Position numbers and translations under genes: made by a program. Below, piece after piece: positions 6,044 through 14,122 of a stretch of 18,651 nucleotides of DNA. Source of the stretch: AC-69 sp036519575 (GTDB taxonomy: Bacteria; Actinomycetota; UBA4738; HRBIN12); contig DATDKZ010000004.1 of assembly GCA_036519575.1 (NCBI GenBank), positions 1 to 18,651 of the forward strand. The letters run 5' to 3'. Position 1 is the stretch's first letter; each line of letters starts with the position of its first letter. Under the pieces are notes generated by a model, which saw nothing but the letters and a program-made list of their open reading frames with translations, made no database searches and had not been told where the DNA came from.

Positions 6044-7936
6044 GTGACGGCCGAATCGAGGATGCCCTCCATTTCGCCGCGCTTCGCGTCGCTCGACGCT
6101 GTGCGCGATCTCTTGGCACGTCAAGAGGATCTCCCTCCGGGCGCCCTCCAGGCGATCCAGGCCCTCTCGGGCGAGCTGCGTCGAGCCACCGAAGAGCTGA
6201 GCGACGCCGACGCGCGCTACCGGGCCGTTGTGGAGCGGATTCCGGCCATCGTCTATACCGACGTCGTGGACGACACCATGTCCACGGTCTACGTGAGCCC
6301 TCAGATCGAAGAGCTGCTCGGGATCCTGCCGGAGGAGTACATCGCCGATCCGGACCTGTGGGCCAAGCAACTACATCCCGACGACAAGGAGCACGCGCTC
6401 CAGAGCTACCTCGAGGGGCGGGCATCGGAAGAGCCTTTCAGCTTCGAATACCGCCTGCTGGCCAGGGACGGTCGGGTCGTGTGGTTCCGCGACAGCGCGG
6501 TGGTCGGGAACGATCGGGCGGGCTCGCCGGCGTTCGTCCACGGCGTGATGTTCGACATCACCGAGCGGAAGAAGGCCGAGGAACAGGTGGCCTTCCTGGC
6601 CTATCACGACAACCTGACCGGTCTTCCCAACCGGACGATGTTCGAGGAACTCCTGGAGCTCGGCATGGCCCGAGCCCGCCGTCATGACCTCTCGGTGGCC
6701 GTCCTGTGCATCGACGTGGATGACTTCAAGCTGGTCAACGAGAGCCTTGGCTACGAGGCCGGCGACGCCCTCCTCCGGGCGGTCGCGGAGCGCCTCCGTG
6801 AGGCCACGCGCGAGACCGACCTCGTGGCCCGCCAGGGCGGGGACGAGTTCCTGTTGCTGCTCGCCGACATCGAAGGGGGCGAGGTCCCCGGGTTCGAGGG
6901 CACGGACGGCGCGATCCTGGTGGTCGAGTCGGTCGCTGCCCGTGTCCACGAGTCGCTTCGCACGCCGTTCAACGTCGCCGGCACCGAGCTGTACGTCTCG
7001 GCGAGCATCGGCATCAGCATGTTCCCCCACGACGCCGACGACGCCTCGGCCCTCTTGAAGAACGCCGATGCCGCCATGTACCAGAGCAGGAAGACGGTCC
7101 CCGGCAGCTACGTCCTCCACTGGAGGCAGAGCGAGGAAGCGCTGGGCAAGCTCTCCCTCACCACTCGCCTTCGAAAGGCCGTGGAGAACCGGAACTGGCA
7201 GCTTCACTACCAGCCGGTGGTCGAGCTGGCGGAGGGGAAGATGGTCGGCGTGGAGGCCCTGATCCGGTGGGCCGACCCGAACGGGGGCCTGGTTCCTCCG
7301 GGTGACTTCATCCCCCTGGCCGAGGAGATGGGGCTGATCGAGGCCATCGGGGACTGGGTGGTCGAGGAGCTGAGCCGGCAGGCCGCCGCATGGCGGGCGG
7401 AAGGGCTCGAGCTCGAGGTGTCCTTCAACCTCTCGCCCCGGCAGCTGTGGCAGCCCGACCTGACCGGGAAGATCCTGGAGCGCCTCGGCGCGGCGGAGCT
7501 CGATCCGGGCACCATCATCGTCGAGGTGACGGAGTCGACCGCCATGGCCGACCCGGAACGGACCCTGCGGATCCTCCGGGACCTGAACAGCCGCGGCCTG
7601 CGCCTGGCCCTGGACGATTTCGGGACCGGGTACTCGTCGTTCGCTCGGCTTCGGTACATGCCCGTCGACCTGCTGAAGATCGACCGTCTGTTCATTCGGG
7701 ACGTCGCCAAGGACACCCAGGCGGGCGACATGGTTCGTGCCATCATCCAGCTCGCGCACGGTTTGGGGATGACTCCGCTGGCCGAGGGCATCGAGACCGA
7801 GGAGGAATGGCGGTTCCTGGTGGAGCAGGGGTGCCGGTTGGGCCAGGGCTTCTACTTCTGCCGCCCGGCCCCAGCCGAGGACATCCTGGCCCGGTACCTT
7901 CGCTCAGGGTTCTCGCTGATCGGATCGGTCGGCTAG
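6044..7936 (+). CDS. PAS-GGDEF-EAL cyclic-di-GMP signalling protein
   Basis: This 630-residue cytoplasmic protein has an N-terminal helix (about 15-55), a PAS domain (about 58-170, with HPDDKEHAL and the closing DITERKKAEEQVAFLAYHD linker), a GGDEF domain (about 180-345) and an EAL domain (about 370-620). The active site GGDEF (265-269) is intact, with an RxxD inhibitory I-site (RETD, 256-259) five residues before it. The phosphodiesterase motif EAL (404-406), DDFGTGYSS (524-532), KIDR and EGIE are also intact. Both synthesis and breakdown of c-di-GMP are therefore possible, and net direction cannot be read from sequence. There are no membrane segments. The GTG start at 6044 has AAAGG about 10 bases upstream, and ATG 6062 is an alternative. 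It lies 134 bp after the lipoprotein gene and may have its own promoter. Confidence 0.93.
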   Translation: MTAESRMPSISPRFASLDAVRDLLARQEDLPPGALQAIQALSGELRRATEELSDADARYRAVVERIPAIVYTDVVDDTMSTVYVSPQIEELLGILPEEYIADPDLWAKQLHPDDKEHALQSYLEGRASEEPFSFEYRLLARDGRVVWFRDSAVVGNDRAGSPAFVHGVMFDITERKKAEEQVAFLAYHDNLTGLPNRTMFEELLELGMARARRHDLSVAVLCIDVDDFKLVNESLGYEAGDALLRAVAERLREATRETDLVARQGGDEFLLLLADIEGGEVPGFEGTDGAILVVESVAARVHESLRTPFNVAGTELYVSASIGISMFPHDADDASALLKNADAAMYQSRKTVPGSYVLHWRQSEEALGKLSLTTRLRKAVENRNWQLHYQPVVELAEGKMVGVEALIRWADPNGGLVPPGDFIPLAEEMGLIEAIGDWVVEELSRQAAAWRAEGLELEVSFNLSPRQLWQPDLTGKILERLGAAELDPGTIIVEVTESTAMADPERTLRILRDLNSRGLRLALDDFGTGYSSFARLRYMPVDLLKIDRLFIRDVAKDTQAGDMVRAIIQLAHGLGMTPLAEGIETEEEWRFLVEQGCRLGQGFYFCRPAPAEDILARYLRSGFSLIGSVG

Positions 7937-7948
7937 GTCGCGATCCCG

Positions 7949-9142
7949 TCAGCGGCGCCGACGTGCGCGGAGCGAGGAGCGCCGCCCGCCCGAGGAGCCC
8001 GAGAACACCACGCGAGGCGGTGCGACGGTCATGCCCTCCTCCTCGAACTCTCGATGGAGGTCCAGGCGCGCGGCCATCCGGCTGATGTCGCCCTGCTGCT
8101 CCGCGGTGACCAGGGTGATGCCCATGCCGGTCCGCCCGGCCCGGGCCGTGCGCCCCACTCGGTGAACGTAACCCTTGTCGTCGGCGGGGGGATCGAAGTT
8201 GATCACGTGACTGATGCGCTCGAGGTCCAGGCCCCGGGCGGCCACGTCGGTGGCCACGAGCACGTCGACGTTCCCCGATTCGAAGCGCTTGAGCGAACGC
8301 TGTCGGGCCGGCTGGGTCATGTCGCCGTGGAGGGCCTCGGCTCGTACGCCCTTCGCCTTCAGCTTCTGCACGAGGCGGTCGGCCCCCCGCTTGGTCCGAA
8401 CGAAGACGAGCGTGAGGTCTCGGTCCCGCTCCAGCAGTTCGATGAGCGCCTCCACCTTGCCATGGGCCGAAACCGGGACGAACCGGTGGCCGACCTCCTC
8501 GACCGTCTTGCCCTCGGACTCGATCTCGTGCCGCCGGGGATCGTGCGTGTAGGACGCCGCGAGGTGGCCAACGGCCCCATCCAGGGTCGCCGAGAACAGC
8601 ATGGTCTGACGATCCGCGGGGAGGTTGCGGACGATCCGATCGACCTGCGGTTGGAAGCCCATGTCGAGCATCCGGTCGGCCTCGTCGAGCACGAGGATCC
8701 TCACTTTGTCGAGCTTCACCAACCGCCGTTCCACCAGGTCGGTCAGACGGCCGGGCGTGGCGATGAGGATGTTTGCCCGGCCGACGCCTTTGCCCTGCTC
8801 CCGGATGGAGATGCCGCCATAGGCCACGGCGACCCGGAGCCCCTTGGCTTTCGCGACGCCGGCGAAATCGTCGGCCACCTGCGCCGCGAGCTCGCGCGTG
8901 GGCGTGAGCACGAGGGCCGACGGCGTCGGGCCGGCAGGATCGACCCGCTCCACCAGGGGGATGGCGAACGCGAGGGTCTTACCCGAGCCGGTCTGCGACT
9001 TCGCCAGGACGTCGCGGCCGGCGATGGCGTCGCGAATCACGAGCGTCTGGATGGGGAAGGGCGCCGTGATGCCCAGATGGGCAAGCGCTCGAACGACGAC
9101 CGGGGACGCACCCAGGTCGATGAAGGTTGATGCGGTTGTCAT
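7949..9142 (-). CDS. DEAD-box ATP-dependent RNA helicase (RhlE-like)
   Basis: The start is ATG 9142, preceded on the minus strand by AAGGAG (9154-9149) with six bases of spacing, giving 397 residues. The longer open frame beginning upstream lacks a ribosome site. Motifs in order are the Q-motif (FIDLG, PFPIQ at 28-32), Walker A SQTGSGKT with Lys55, PTRELA, TPGR, DEAD at 153-156, SAT, and the helicase C motifs VATDVAARGLD and HRVGRTARAG. The helicase core is complete. The short C-terminal tail after FEEEGMTVAPP ends in a basic run, RRSSLRARRRR, likely for RNA contact. Such enzymes unwind short RNA duplexes in ribosome assembly, RNA decay or cold adaptation, and the specific role here is unknown. 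It converges with the GGDEF-EAL gene (12 bp). Confidence 0.92.
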   Translation of the reverse strand: MTTASTFIDLGASPVVVRALAHLGITAPFPIQTLVIRDAIAGRDVLAKSQTGSGKTLAFAIPLVERVDPAGPTPSALVLTPTRELAAQVADDFAGVAKAKGLRVAVAYGGISIREQGKGVGRANILIATPGRLTDLVERRLVKLDKVRILVLDEADRMLDMGFQPQVDRIVRNLPADRQTMLFSATLDGAVGHLAASYTHDPRRHEIESEGKTVEEVGHRFVPVSAHGKVEALIELLERDRDLTLVFVRTKRGADRLVQKLKAKGVRAEALHGDMTQPARQRSLKRFESGNVDVLVATDVAARGLDLERISHVINFDPPADDKGYVHRVGRTARAGRTGMGITLVTAEQQGDISRMAARLDLHREFEEEGMTVAPPRVVFSGSSGGRRSSLRARRRR

Positions 9143-9243
9143 GTTCCACTCCTTGTGCCGCGACTCGAGGTCGCGGTTCGGTCCGGGGAGGTTTGCGACA
9201 CCCGAGACCGCCACGAGGAGGGACGAGGAAGCGAAACCTCACG

Positions 9244-9261
9244 GGACGGCGATGGCCGTCC
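9244..9261. repeat. 7-bp hairpin in the divergent region between the helicase and adenine deaminase genes
   Basis: GGACGGC (9244-9250) pairs exactly with GCCGTCC (9255-9261) around a GATG loop. On the minus strand it lies about 100 bases upstream of the helicase ATG, so it could be in a long 5' leader. A second perfect stem, CTCCCG-AGC-CGGGAG, lies at 9289-9303, and GAGGTTT (9188-9194) can pair with AAACCTC (9234-9240). The stems are seen directly. Any regulatory role, for example autoregulation of the helicase through its leader, is speculation. Confidence 0.3.
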
Positions 9262-9308
9262 GTTGGGTCCAAGCGTACCAGGCATACCCTCCCGAGCCGG
9301 GAGGACGG

Positions 9309-9314
9309 TACCCT
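9309..9314 (+). promoter_or_regulatory. -10 box TACCCT directly upstream of the adenine deaminase gene
   Basis: TACCCT at 9309-9314 is followed by seven bases and the ATG at 9322. The nearest GGAGG (9300-9304) is too far upstream to serve as a ribosome site, so a leaderless message is the simplest reading. The same box and spacing occur at 14110-14115. Confidence 0.45.
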
Positions 9315-9321
9315 TGCCCGG

Positions 9322-11043
9322 ATGCGCGGCCCCACCGGCGATCTGGCCCACCGCCTGGCCGTCGCCCGAGGCGACGAGCCCGCCGACACCGTGCTGGCGG
9401 GTGGGCGCGTTCTGTCGGTGTTCACGGGCGAGCTCCTCGACGCCGATGTCGCCATGGCCGGGGAGCACGTTGCCGGTGTGGGACGGTACGAGGGCCACCG
9501 AACGGTTGATGCCTCCGGGCTCATCCTGGTCCCCGGATTCATCGACGGGCACATGCATATCGAATCCACCAAGCTCCCCCCGGACGAGTTCGCTCGGGCG
9601 GCGCTCCCCTGGGGGACCACGACGGTCGTCCTTGATCCACACGAGATCGCCAACGTGTTCGGGCTCGAAGGCGTCCGAGCTTTGCTGGAGGCCTCGCGCG
9701 GGATCCCCCTGGACTTCTTCGTGATGGTCTCGTCGTGCGTGCCGGCAAGCCCGTTCGAGTCCAGTGGTGCGACGGTGGACGCCGACGACATCGCCCGGTT
9801 CCTGGCCGAGGAGCCCAACGCGTTGGGGTTGGCCGAGATGATGGACGTCTCCGCGGTGGTCGCCGGCGAGGAGGCAACGCTGGCCAAGATCGCCGCCTCC
9901 GGTGGGCGGCACATCGACGGCCACGCCCCTGGGCTGTCCGGCGCCCCGCTGAACGCCTACCTCGCGGCCGGCGTGCGCAGCGATCACGAGTGCACGACGC
10001 TCCAGGAAGCGCTGGAGAAGCGGCGCCTGGGGATGACCGTGATGATCCGGGAAGGTTCCGCGGCACGGAACCTCGAGGCGCTGCTCCCCCTGGTCCTGGA
10101 ACACGGTCCCGCGAACTGCCTCCTGTGTACGGACGACCGGGAGCCCGATCAATTGCTGGAGGAGGGCCACATCAACGACGTGATCCGACGAGCGGTTGCC
10201 CTGGGTTGTTCGCCGGCCGACGCGGTGACGATGGGAACCCTCAATGCGGCGCGCTACCACCGCCTGTACGAGCACGGGGCGGTCGCGCCCGGATACGTGG
10301 CCGACGTCGTGGCGGTCGAGAACCTGGAACGGTTCCGACCTGTCCGGGTGTGGAAACGAGGCCGCCTCGTGGCCGAGGAAGGAAGATCGGTCGACGTGCC
10401 GCGATCGCCGATGCCGGACTGGATGCGCGGGAGCGTCCGGGTTCCCCACCTCGACGCCGGGAGCTTCCGGATCCAGACCACTGGCCGGGTCCGCGTGATC
10501 GGGGTGGAGCCGGGCCAGATCGTGACCCGAGCCCTGGTGGAGAACGTGACCCATGTCGATGGTCAGGCGATGGCCGACCCGTCGCGTGATCTGGCGAAGA
10601 TCGCGGTGGTCGAGCGGCACAGGGGAACCGGGCGGATCGGCCTTGGGTTCGTCCGCGGCTTCGGCCTGAAACGCGGGGCCATGGCGTCGACGCACGCCCA
10701 CGACGCCCACAACGTGGTCGTCGTGGGCGTGGACGACGGGGACATGGCCGCCGCGGTGAACCGGCTGGCTGAGACCGGCGGCGGCCAGGTCGCCGTGGCC
10801 GCAGGCGCCGTCCTGGGTGAGGTCTGCTGTCCGTTCGGCGGCCTGCTCTCCGATCGCCCGGCCGAGGAGGTGGCCGCCCTCGCGCGTGCCATGGGCGAGG
10901 CCGCTGAGGAGATGGGTGTGACCCTCGCGTCGCCCTTCATGGCCATGTCGTTCCTGGCGCTTTCGGTAGTGCCCGAGCTGAAGCTCACCGATCGAGGCCT
11001 GGTCGACGTCGACCGCTTCGAGCTGGTGCCACTCCAGGTGTAG
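9322..11043 (+). CDS. ade: Adenine deaminase
   Basis: This 573-residue amidohydrolase converts adenine to hypoxanthine and ammonia in purine salvage. The ATG at 9322 is chosen because the body starts there at its normal length and TACCCT sits seven bases upstream. The frame is open further upstream but overlaps the helicase start region. Motifs are PGFIDGHMHIEST with the metal ligands His77 and His79, TTTVVLDPHEIANVFG, DGHAPGLSG, SDHECTT and CTDDREPDQL, followed by the C-terminal domain characteristic of Ade (TTGRVRVIG, GFGLKRGAMASTHAHDAHN, CCPFGGLLSDRP, ELKLTDRGLVD). This C-terminal domain separates it from dihydroorotases and other amidohydrolases. It converges with the transketolase gene with a 6-bp gap. 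Confidence 0.93.
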   Translation: MRGPTGDLAHRLAVARGDEPADTVLAGGRVLSVFTGELLDADVAMAGEHVAGVGRYEGHRTVDASGLILVPGFIDGHMHIESTKLPPDEFARAALPWGTTTVVLDPHEIANVFGLEGVRALLEASRGIPLDFFVMVSSCVPASPFESSGATVDADDIARFLAEEPNALGLAEMMDVSAVVAGEEATLAKIAASGGRHIDGHAPGLSGAPLNAYLAAGVRSDHECTTLQEALEKRRLGMTVMIREGSAARNLEALLPLVLEHGPANCLLCTDDREPDQLLEEGHINDVIRRAVALGCSPADAVTMGTLNAARYHRLYEHGAVAPGYVADVVAVENLERFRPVRVWKRGRLVAEEGRSVDVPRSPMPDWMRGSVRVPHLDAGSFRIQTTGRVRVIGVEPGQIVTRALVENVTHVDGQAMADPSRDLAKIAVVERHRGTGRIGLGFVRGFGLKRGAMASTHAHDAHNVVVVGVDDGDMAAAVNRLAETGGGQVAVAAGAVLGEVCCPFGGLLSDRPAEEVAALARAMGEAAEEMGVTLASPFMAMSFLALSVVPELKLTDRGLVDVDRFELVPLQV

Positions 11044-11049
11044 GGCGGT

Positions 11050-12879
11050 TCAGGCCAGGGCGCGCCGGACCGCTGCCGCGATCTTGGGCCCCGAGATGCC
11101 GGCCCAGTCCCGGAGCTCCGTGGGCTTCCCCGAGCCCGGCATCTCGGTCACCGCCAGCTTGAGGACGCGGCCGGAGAGCTCCCCCTCGCCGGCCAGCGCC
11201 TGGAGGACGGCATCGCCGAGCCCACCGTCGATCCAATGATCCTCCACCACGACCACGAGCCCCGTCTCGCGGAGGGCGCGGGCCAGGGTCGCCGCGTCGA
11301 TCGGCTTCACCGAGTACGCGTCGATCACCCGGACCGCGATGCCATCAGCCGAGAGCTCGTCGGCGGCCTTCAGGGCCTCGTAGACCGTCACGCCCGCTCC
11401 GACGATGCTCGCCCGGTCTCCGTCGCTCGAGCGAAGGACCTTGCTCCCTCCGATGGGGAACGGCTCGTCGACCTCGTAGAGCTTCGGCGTCCCCTCCCGG
11501 GTCGTGCGGATGTACGAGATGCCCGGCAGATCGGCCATGGCCGACGTCAGCTTCGCCGCTGCGTTGCCATCCGCCGGATACACCACGGTCGAGCCGTGAA
11601 CGGCCCGCATCATGGCCAGGTCCTCCAGGGCCATCTGCGACGGGCCGTCCTCGCCGATCGACACACCGCCGTGTGACCCGGAGAGGCGGAGGTCCGCCCG
11701 GCTGACCGCGGCCATCCGCACGAAGTCGTAGGCGCGGGTCATGAACGCGCCGAAGGTCGCCGCGAACGGCGTCTTGCCCATGGCTTGGAGGCCGACGGCC
11801 GTGCCCACCATGCACTGCTCCGCGATGTACATCTCGAGGAACCGATCCGGTGCGACCCTCTGGAAGTCCTCGGTGTGGGTGGAGTTGCTCACCTCGCCGT
11901 CCAGGACGACCACGTTGGGGTTGGCGGCCATCGCCGCGAGGGTCTCCCCGAACGCCTTCCGCGTGGCGACGGCGTCGTCGAAGCTGGGCAGCTCATACGT
12001 GAAAGGGGTCGGTGGTGGCGGGATCCGCAGCTCGGGCTTCGGCGGCGTGATCGCGATGCTCCTCGGCCCGCCGAGCTCGGCGATGGCTCTCTCCGCCTCG
12101 TCCTTCGACAGGGCCTTGCCGTGCCAGCCCTCCTTGTTGGCCAGGAAGGAGACACCGTGCCCCTTTTCGGTCCGGGCCACCACGAGCACGGGCCTCCCGG
12201 CTTCCTCGGCTTCCCGATAGGCCGCGTCGATGGCCGACACGTCGTGGCCGTCGACCTGGATGGCGTGCCACCCGAATGCCCTGGCGCGCTCGGCATACAC
12301 GTCCCCATCCCACTCGAGCATGGTCGGGCCGCGCTGCCCCAGCCGGTTCATGTCGAGGAGGGCCACCAGGTTGGCGGTGCGGTGGAACCAGGCGTTCGCC
12401 ATCGCCTCCCAGATCGATCCCTCCGCGGCCTCCGAGTCGCCCATCAGGACCCACACCCGGGCCGGGCTCCCATCGATCTTCAAGGCCAGAGCCATGCCCA
12501 GGCCGATGGGAAGCCCCTGGCCGAGCGACCCGGTGGCAACGTCGATCCACGGCATTTCCGGCAGGGGCGCCGGGTGTCCCTCGAGCGGGCTGCCGAACGC
12601 CCGGAACGTGAGGAGCTGCTCGTCGGTGATGGCGCCGACGGCTTTCAGGACCGAGTACATGAGAGGCGAGGCGTGGCCCTTGGACAGGACGAAGCGGTCG
12701 TTGGCCGGATTCTTCGGATCGGACACGTCGTAGCGAAGATGCTCGGCGTACAGCACCGCGAGCAGGTGAGCCGCCGACATGGACGAGGTGGGGTGACCCG
12801 ACCCAGCCTCAGTGGACGCGCGGATGCTGTCCACCGCGAGCTGCGCCGCGAGCTCGTTCCACTCCTGCACCTTGTCCAT
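11050..12879 (-). CDS. tkt: Transketolase, short single-chain form
   Basis: This 609-residue thiamine-diphosphate enzyme moves two-carbon units between sugar phosphates in the pentose phosphate pathway. Visible features are GSGHPTSSMSAAHLLAVLY, VLSKGHASPLMYS, the TPP-binding GDSEAAEGS ending near LDMNRLGQ, the pyrimidine-domain segment VLDGEVSNSTHTEDF, then AEQCMVGTAVGLQ, SGSHGGVSIGEDGPSQMALED and the C-terminal domain with YSVKPIDAATL. All three domains are in one chain. The length is closer to the animal-type and short bacterial transketolases than to the roughly 660-residue E. coli TktA. The GEDGPSQ form, in place of the E. coli-like GEDGPTHQP, fits that group. The ATG at 12879 has AAGGAGGG a few bases upstream. 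The gene is divergent from ligC. Confidence 0.9.
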   Translation of the reverse strand: MDKVQEWNELAAQLAVDSIRASTEAGSGHPTSSMSAAHLLAVLYAEHLRYDVSDPKNPANDRFVLSKGHASPLMYSVLKAVGAITDEQLLTFRAFGSPLEGHPAPLPEMPWIDVATGSLGQGLPIGLGMALALKIDGSPARVWVLMGDSEAAEGSIWEAMANAWFHRTANLVALLDMNRLGQRGPTMLEWDGDVYAERARAFGWHAIQVDGHDVSAIDAAYREAEEAGRPVLVVARTEKGHGVSFLANKEGWHGKALSKDEAERAIAELGGPRSIAITPPKPELRIPPPPTPFTYELPSFDDAVATRKAFGETLAAMAANPNVVVLDGEVSNSTHTEDFQRVAPDRFLEMYIAEQCMVGTAVGLQAMGKTPFAATFGAFMTRAYDFVRMAAVSRADLRLSGSHGGVSIGEDGPSQMALEDLAMMRAVHGSTVVYPADGNAAAKLTSAMADLPGISYIRTTREGTPKLYEVDEPFPIGGSKVLRSSDGDRASIVGAGVTVYEALKAADELSADGIAVRVIDAYSVKPIDAATLARALRETGLVVVVEDHWIDGGLGDAVLQALAGEGELSGRVLKLAVTEMPGSGKPTELRDWAGISGPKIAAAVRRALA

Positions 12880-12972
12880 CCCGCCCTCCTTCGACCCGTC
12901 GTTCGGTTCGTGGGCCTCGACGTTCAGCTTATCGACCGGGCGTATGAAGGTTTGCCTCCCCGTCGCCGACCA

Positions 12973-12993
12973 GGGATGTCGCCGTCACATCCC
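12973..12993. repeat. 7-bp perfect inverted repeat in the tkt-ligC divergent region
   Basis: GGGATGT (12973-12979) and ACATCCC (12987-12993) are exact reverse complements separated by seven bases. They lie between the divergent starts of tkt and the ligase gene and 21 bp before the ligase ATG. The dyad could be an operator for a dimeric regulator or a hairpin in the ligase leader. The repeat is seen. The function is unknown. Confidence 0.35.
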
Positions 12994-13013
12994 CGGCCAG
13001 GGAAGATAGCTCC

Positions 13014-14081
13014 ATGCGCTTGCCGGTCATGCCACCCGTCGCCCCCATGCTCGCCAAGCCGATCGAGCACATCCCGACGGGCCCGTTCAGCTTCGAGCCG
13101 AAGTGGGACGGATTCCGCTCGATCGTCTTCCGTGATGGAGCCGAGGTCGAGATCGGCAGCCGCAACGAGCGGCCGATGACCCGGTACTTCCCGGAGGTCG
13201 TCGACGCGATCAAGGCGAACCTCCCGGAGCGATGCGTCGTGGACGGTGAGGTCGTCGTCCCGGATCCGTCGGGTCGCCGTCTCGACTTCGAGGCTCTGCA
13301 GCAACGGATCCACCCGGCCGACAGCCGAGTCAGGCTGCTCGCCGGACGGACCCCCGCGCACTTCGTGGCGTTCGACCTCCTCGCCCTGGGAAACGGGGAC
13401 CAGACCGGGGAACCGTTCGCCGTGCGTCGTCGCACGCTCGTCGAGGCTCTCGCCGGCGCCGCGTCCCCCATCCACGTCACCCCCGCCACCACCGACAGAG
13501 ACGTGGCCGACCGCTGGTTCCGCACGTTCGAAGGTGCGGGACTCGACGGCTTGATCGCCAAACCGCTCGACGGGACGTATCAACCGGGCAAACGGGTGAT
13601 GTTCAAGATCAAGCACGTTCGGACGGCTGATTGCGTGGTCGCGGGGTACCGGGTCTACAAGAACGAAGAACGGGCGATCGGCTCGCTGCTCCTCGGCCTC
13701 TACGACGAGCGGGGTGAGCTTGCCAACGTGGGCGTCGTCGGCGCGTTCCCCATGGAACAACGCCGGAGGTTGTTCCAGGAGCTTCAGCCGCTCGTGACGA
13801 CGTTCGATCAGCATCCCTGGGACTGGGCAAAGTTCGAGACCGGCGCACGAACCCCCCGCAGCGCCGAAACCAGTCGGTGGAGCGCCGGAAAGGACCTCTC
13901 GTTCGTGCCGCTTCGACCCGAACGCGTCGTCGAGGTCCGCTACGACCACATGGAGGGGCCGCGCTTCAGGCACACCACCCAGTTCGTCCGGTGGCGCACC
14001 GACCGCGACCCTCGATCCTGCACATTCGCCCAACTCCAGGAGCCGATCCGGTTCGACCTCGAGGACATCTTGAGCTCGTGA
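13014..14081 (+). CDS. ligC: ATP-dependent DNA ligase, LigC-like
   Basis: This 355-residue nucleotidyltransferase-superfamily ligase seals nicks using ATP. Motif I is EPKWDGFR, with the adenylated Lys30, followed by SRNERPMTRYFPE (motif Ia region), DGEVVVP (motif III region), DGLIAKP (motif IV) and FKIKHVRTADCVV (motif V). A C-terminal OB-fold-like part ends in HTTQFVRWRTDRDPRSCTFAQL. The length matches stand-alone LigC proteins of actinobacteria, and no polymerase or nuclease domain of LigD is fused. The ATG at 13014 has AGGGAAG at 12999-13005. No Ku or LigD gene is visible nearby. Mycobacterial LigC enzymes are linked to backup end-joining and excision repair. The role here is inferred from that family. 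Confidence 0.9.
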   Translation: MRLPVMPPVAPMLAKPIEHIPTGPFSFEPKWDGFRSIVFRDGAEVEIGSRNERPMTRYFPEVVDAIKANLPERCVVDGEVVVPDPSGRRLDFEALQQRIHPADSRVRLLAGRTPAHFVAFDLLALGNGDQTGEPFAVRRRTLVEALAGAASPIHVTPATTDRDVADRWFRTFEGAGLDGLIAKPLDGTYQPGKRVMFKIKHVRTADCVVAGYRVYKNEERAIGSLLLGLYDERGELANVGVVGAFPMEQRRRLFQELQPLVTTFDQHPWDWAKFETGARTPRSAETSRWSAGKDLSFVPLRPERVVEVRYDHMEGPRFRHTTQFVRWRTDRDPRSCTFAQLQEPIRFDLEDILSS

Positions 14082-14109
14082 GTCCATCGGCCTGGGTCCA
14101 GGCGCCTGT

Positions 14110-14115
14110 TACCCT
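14110..14115 (+). promoter_or_regulatory. -10 box TACCCT directly upstream of the 14123 gene
   Basis: TACCCT at 14110-14115 is followed by seven bases and the ATG at 14123, the same layout as at 9309-9322. The 41-bp gap after ligC has no Shine-Dalgarno for the downstream gene, which supports a separate, leaderless transcript. Confidence 0.42.
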
Positions 14116-14122
14116 GTGCGCC

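Noticed and set aside
7922..7946. GGATCG/CGATCC inverted repeat at the GGDEF-EAL/helicase junction as a terminator
   Set aside because: The stem is only 6 bp with a 13-nt loop and no U-tract, so it is too weak to call.
9127..9321. N-terminal extension of adenine deaminase
   Set aside because: The sequence is Arg/Gly/Pro-rich, overlaps the helicase start and adds nothing resembling the family. The normal protein begins at 9322.
11785..13179. Long plus-strand open frame opposite the transketolase gene
   Set aside because: It is a typical high-GC antisense shadow: rich in Arg, Gly, His and Pro with no recognisable domain, while the minus strand encodes full-length transketolase.
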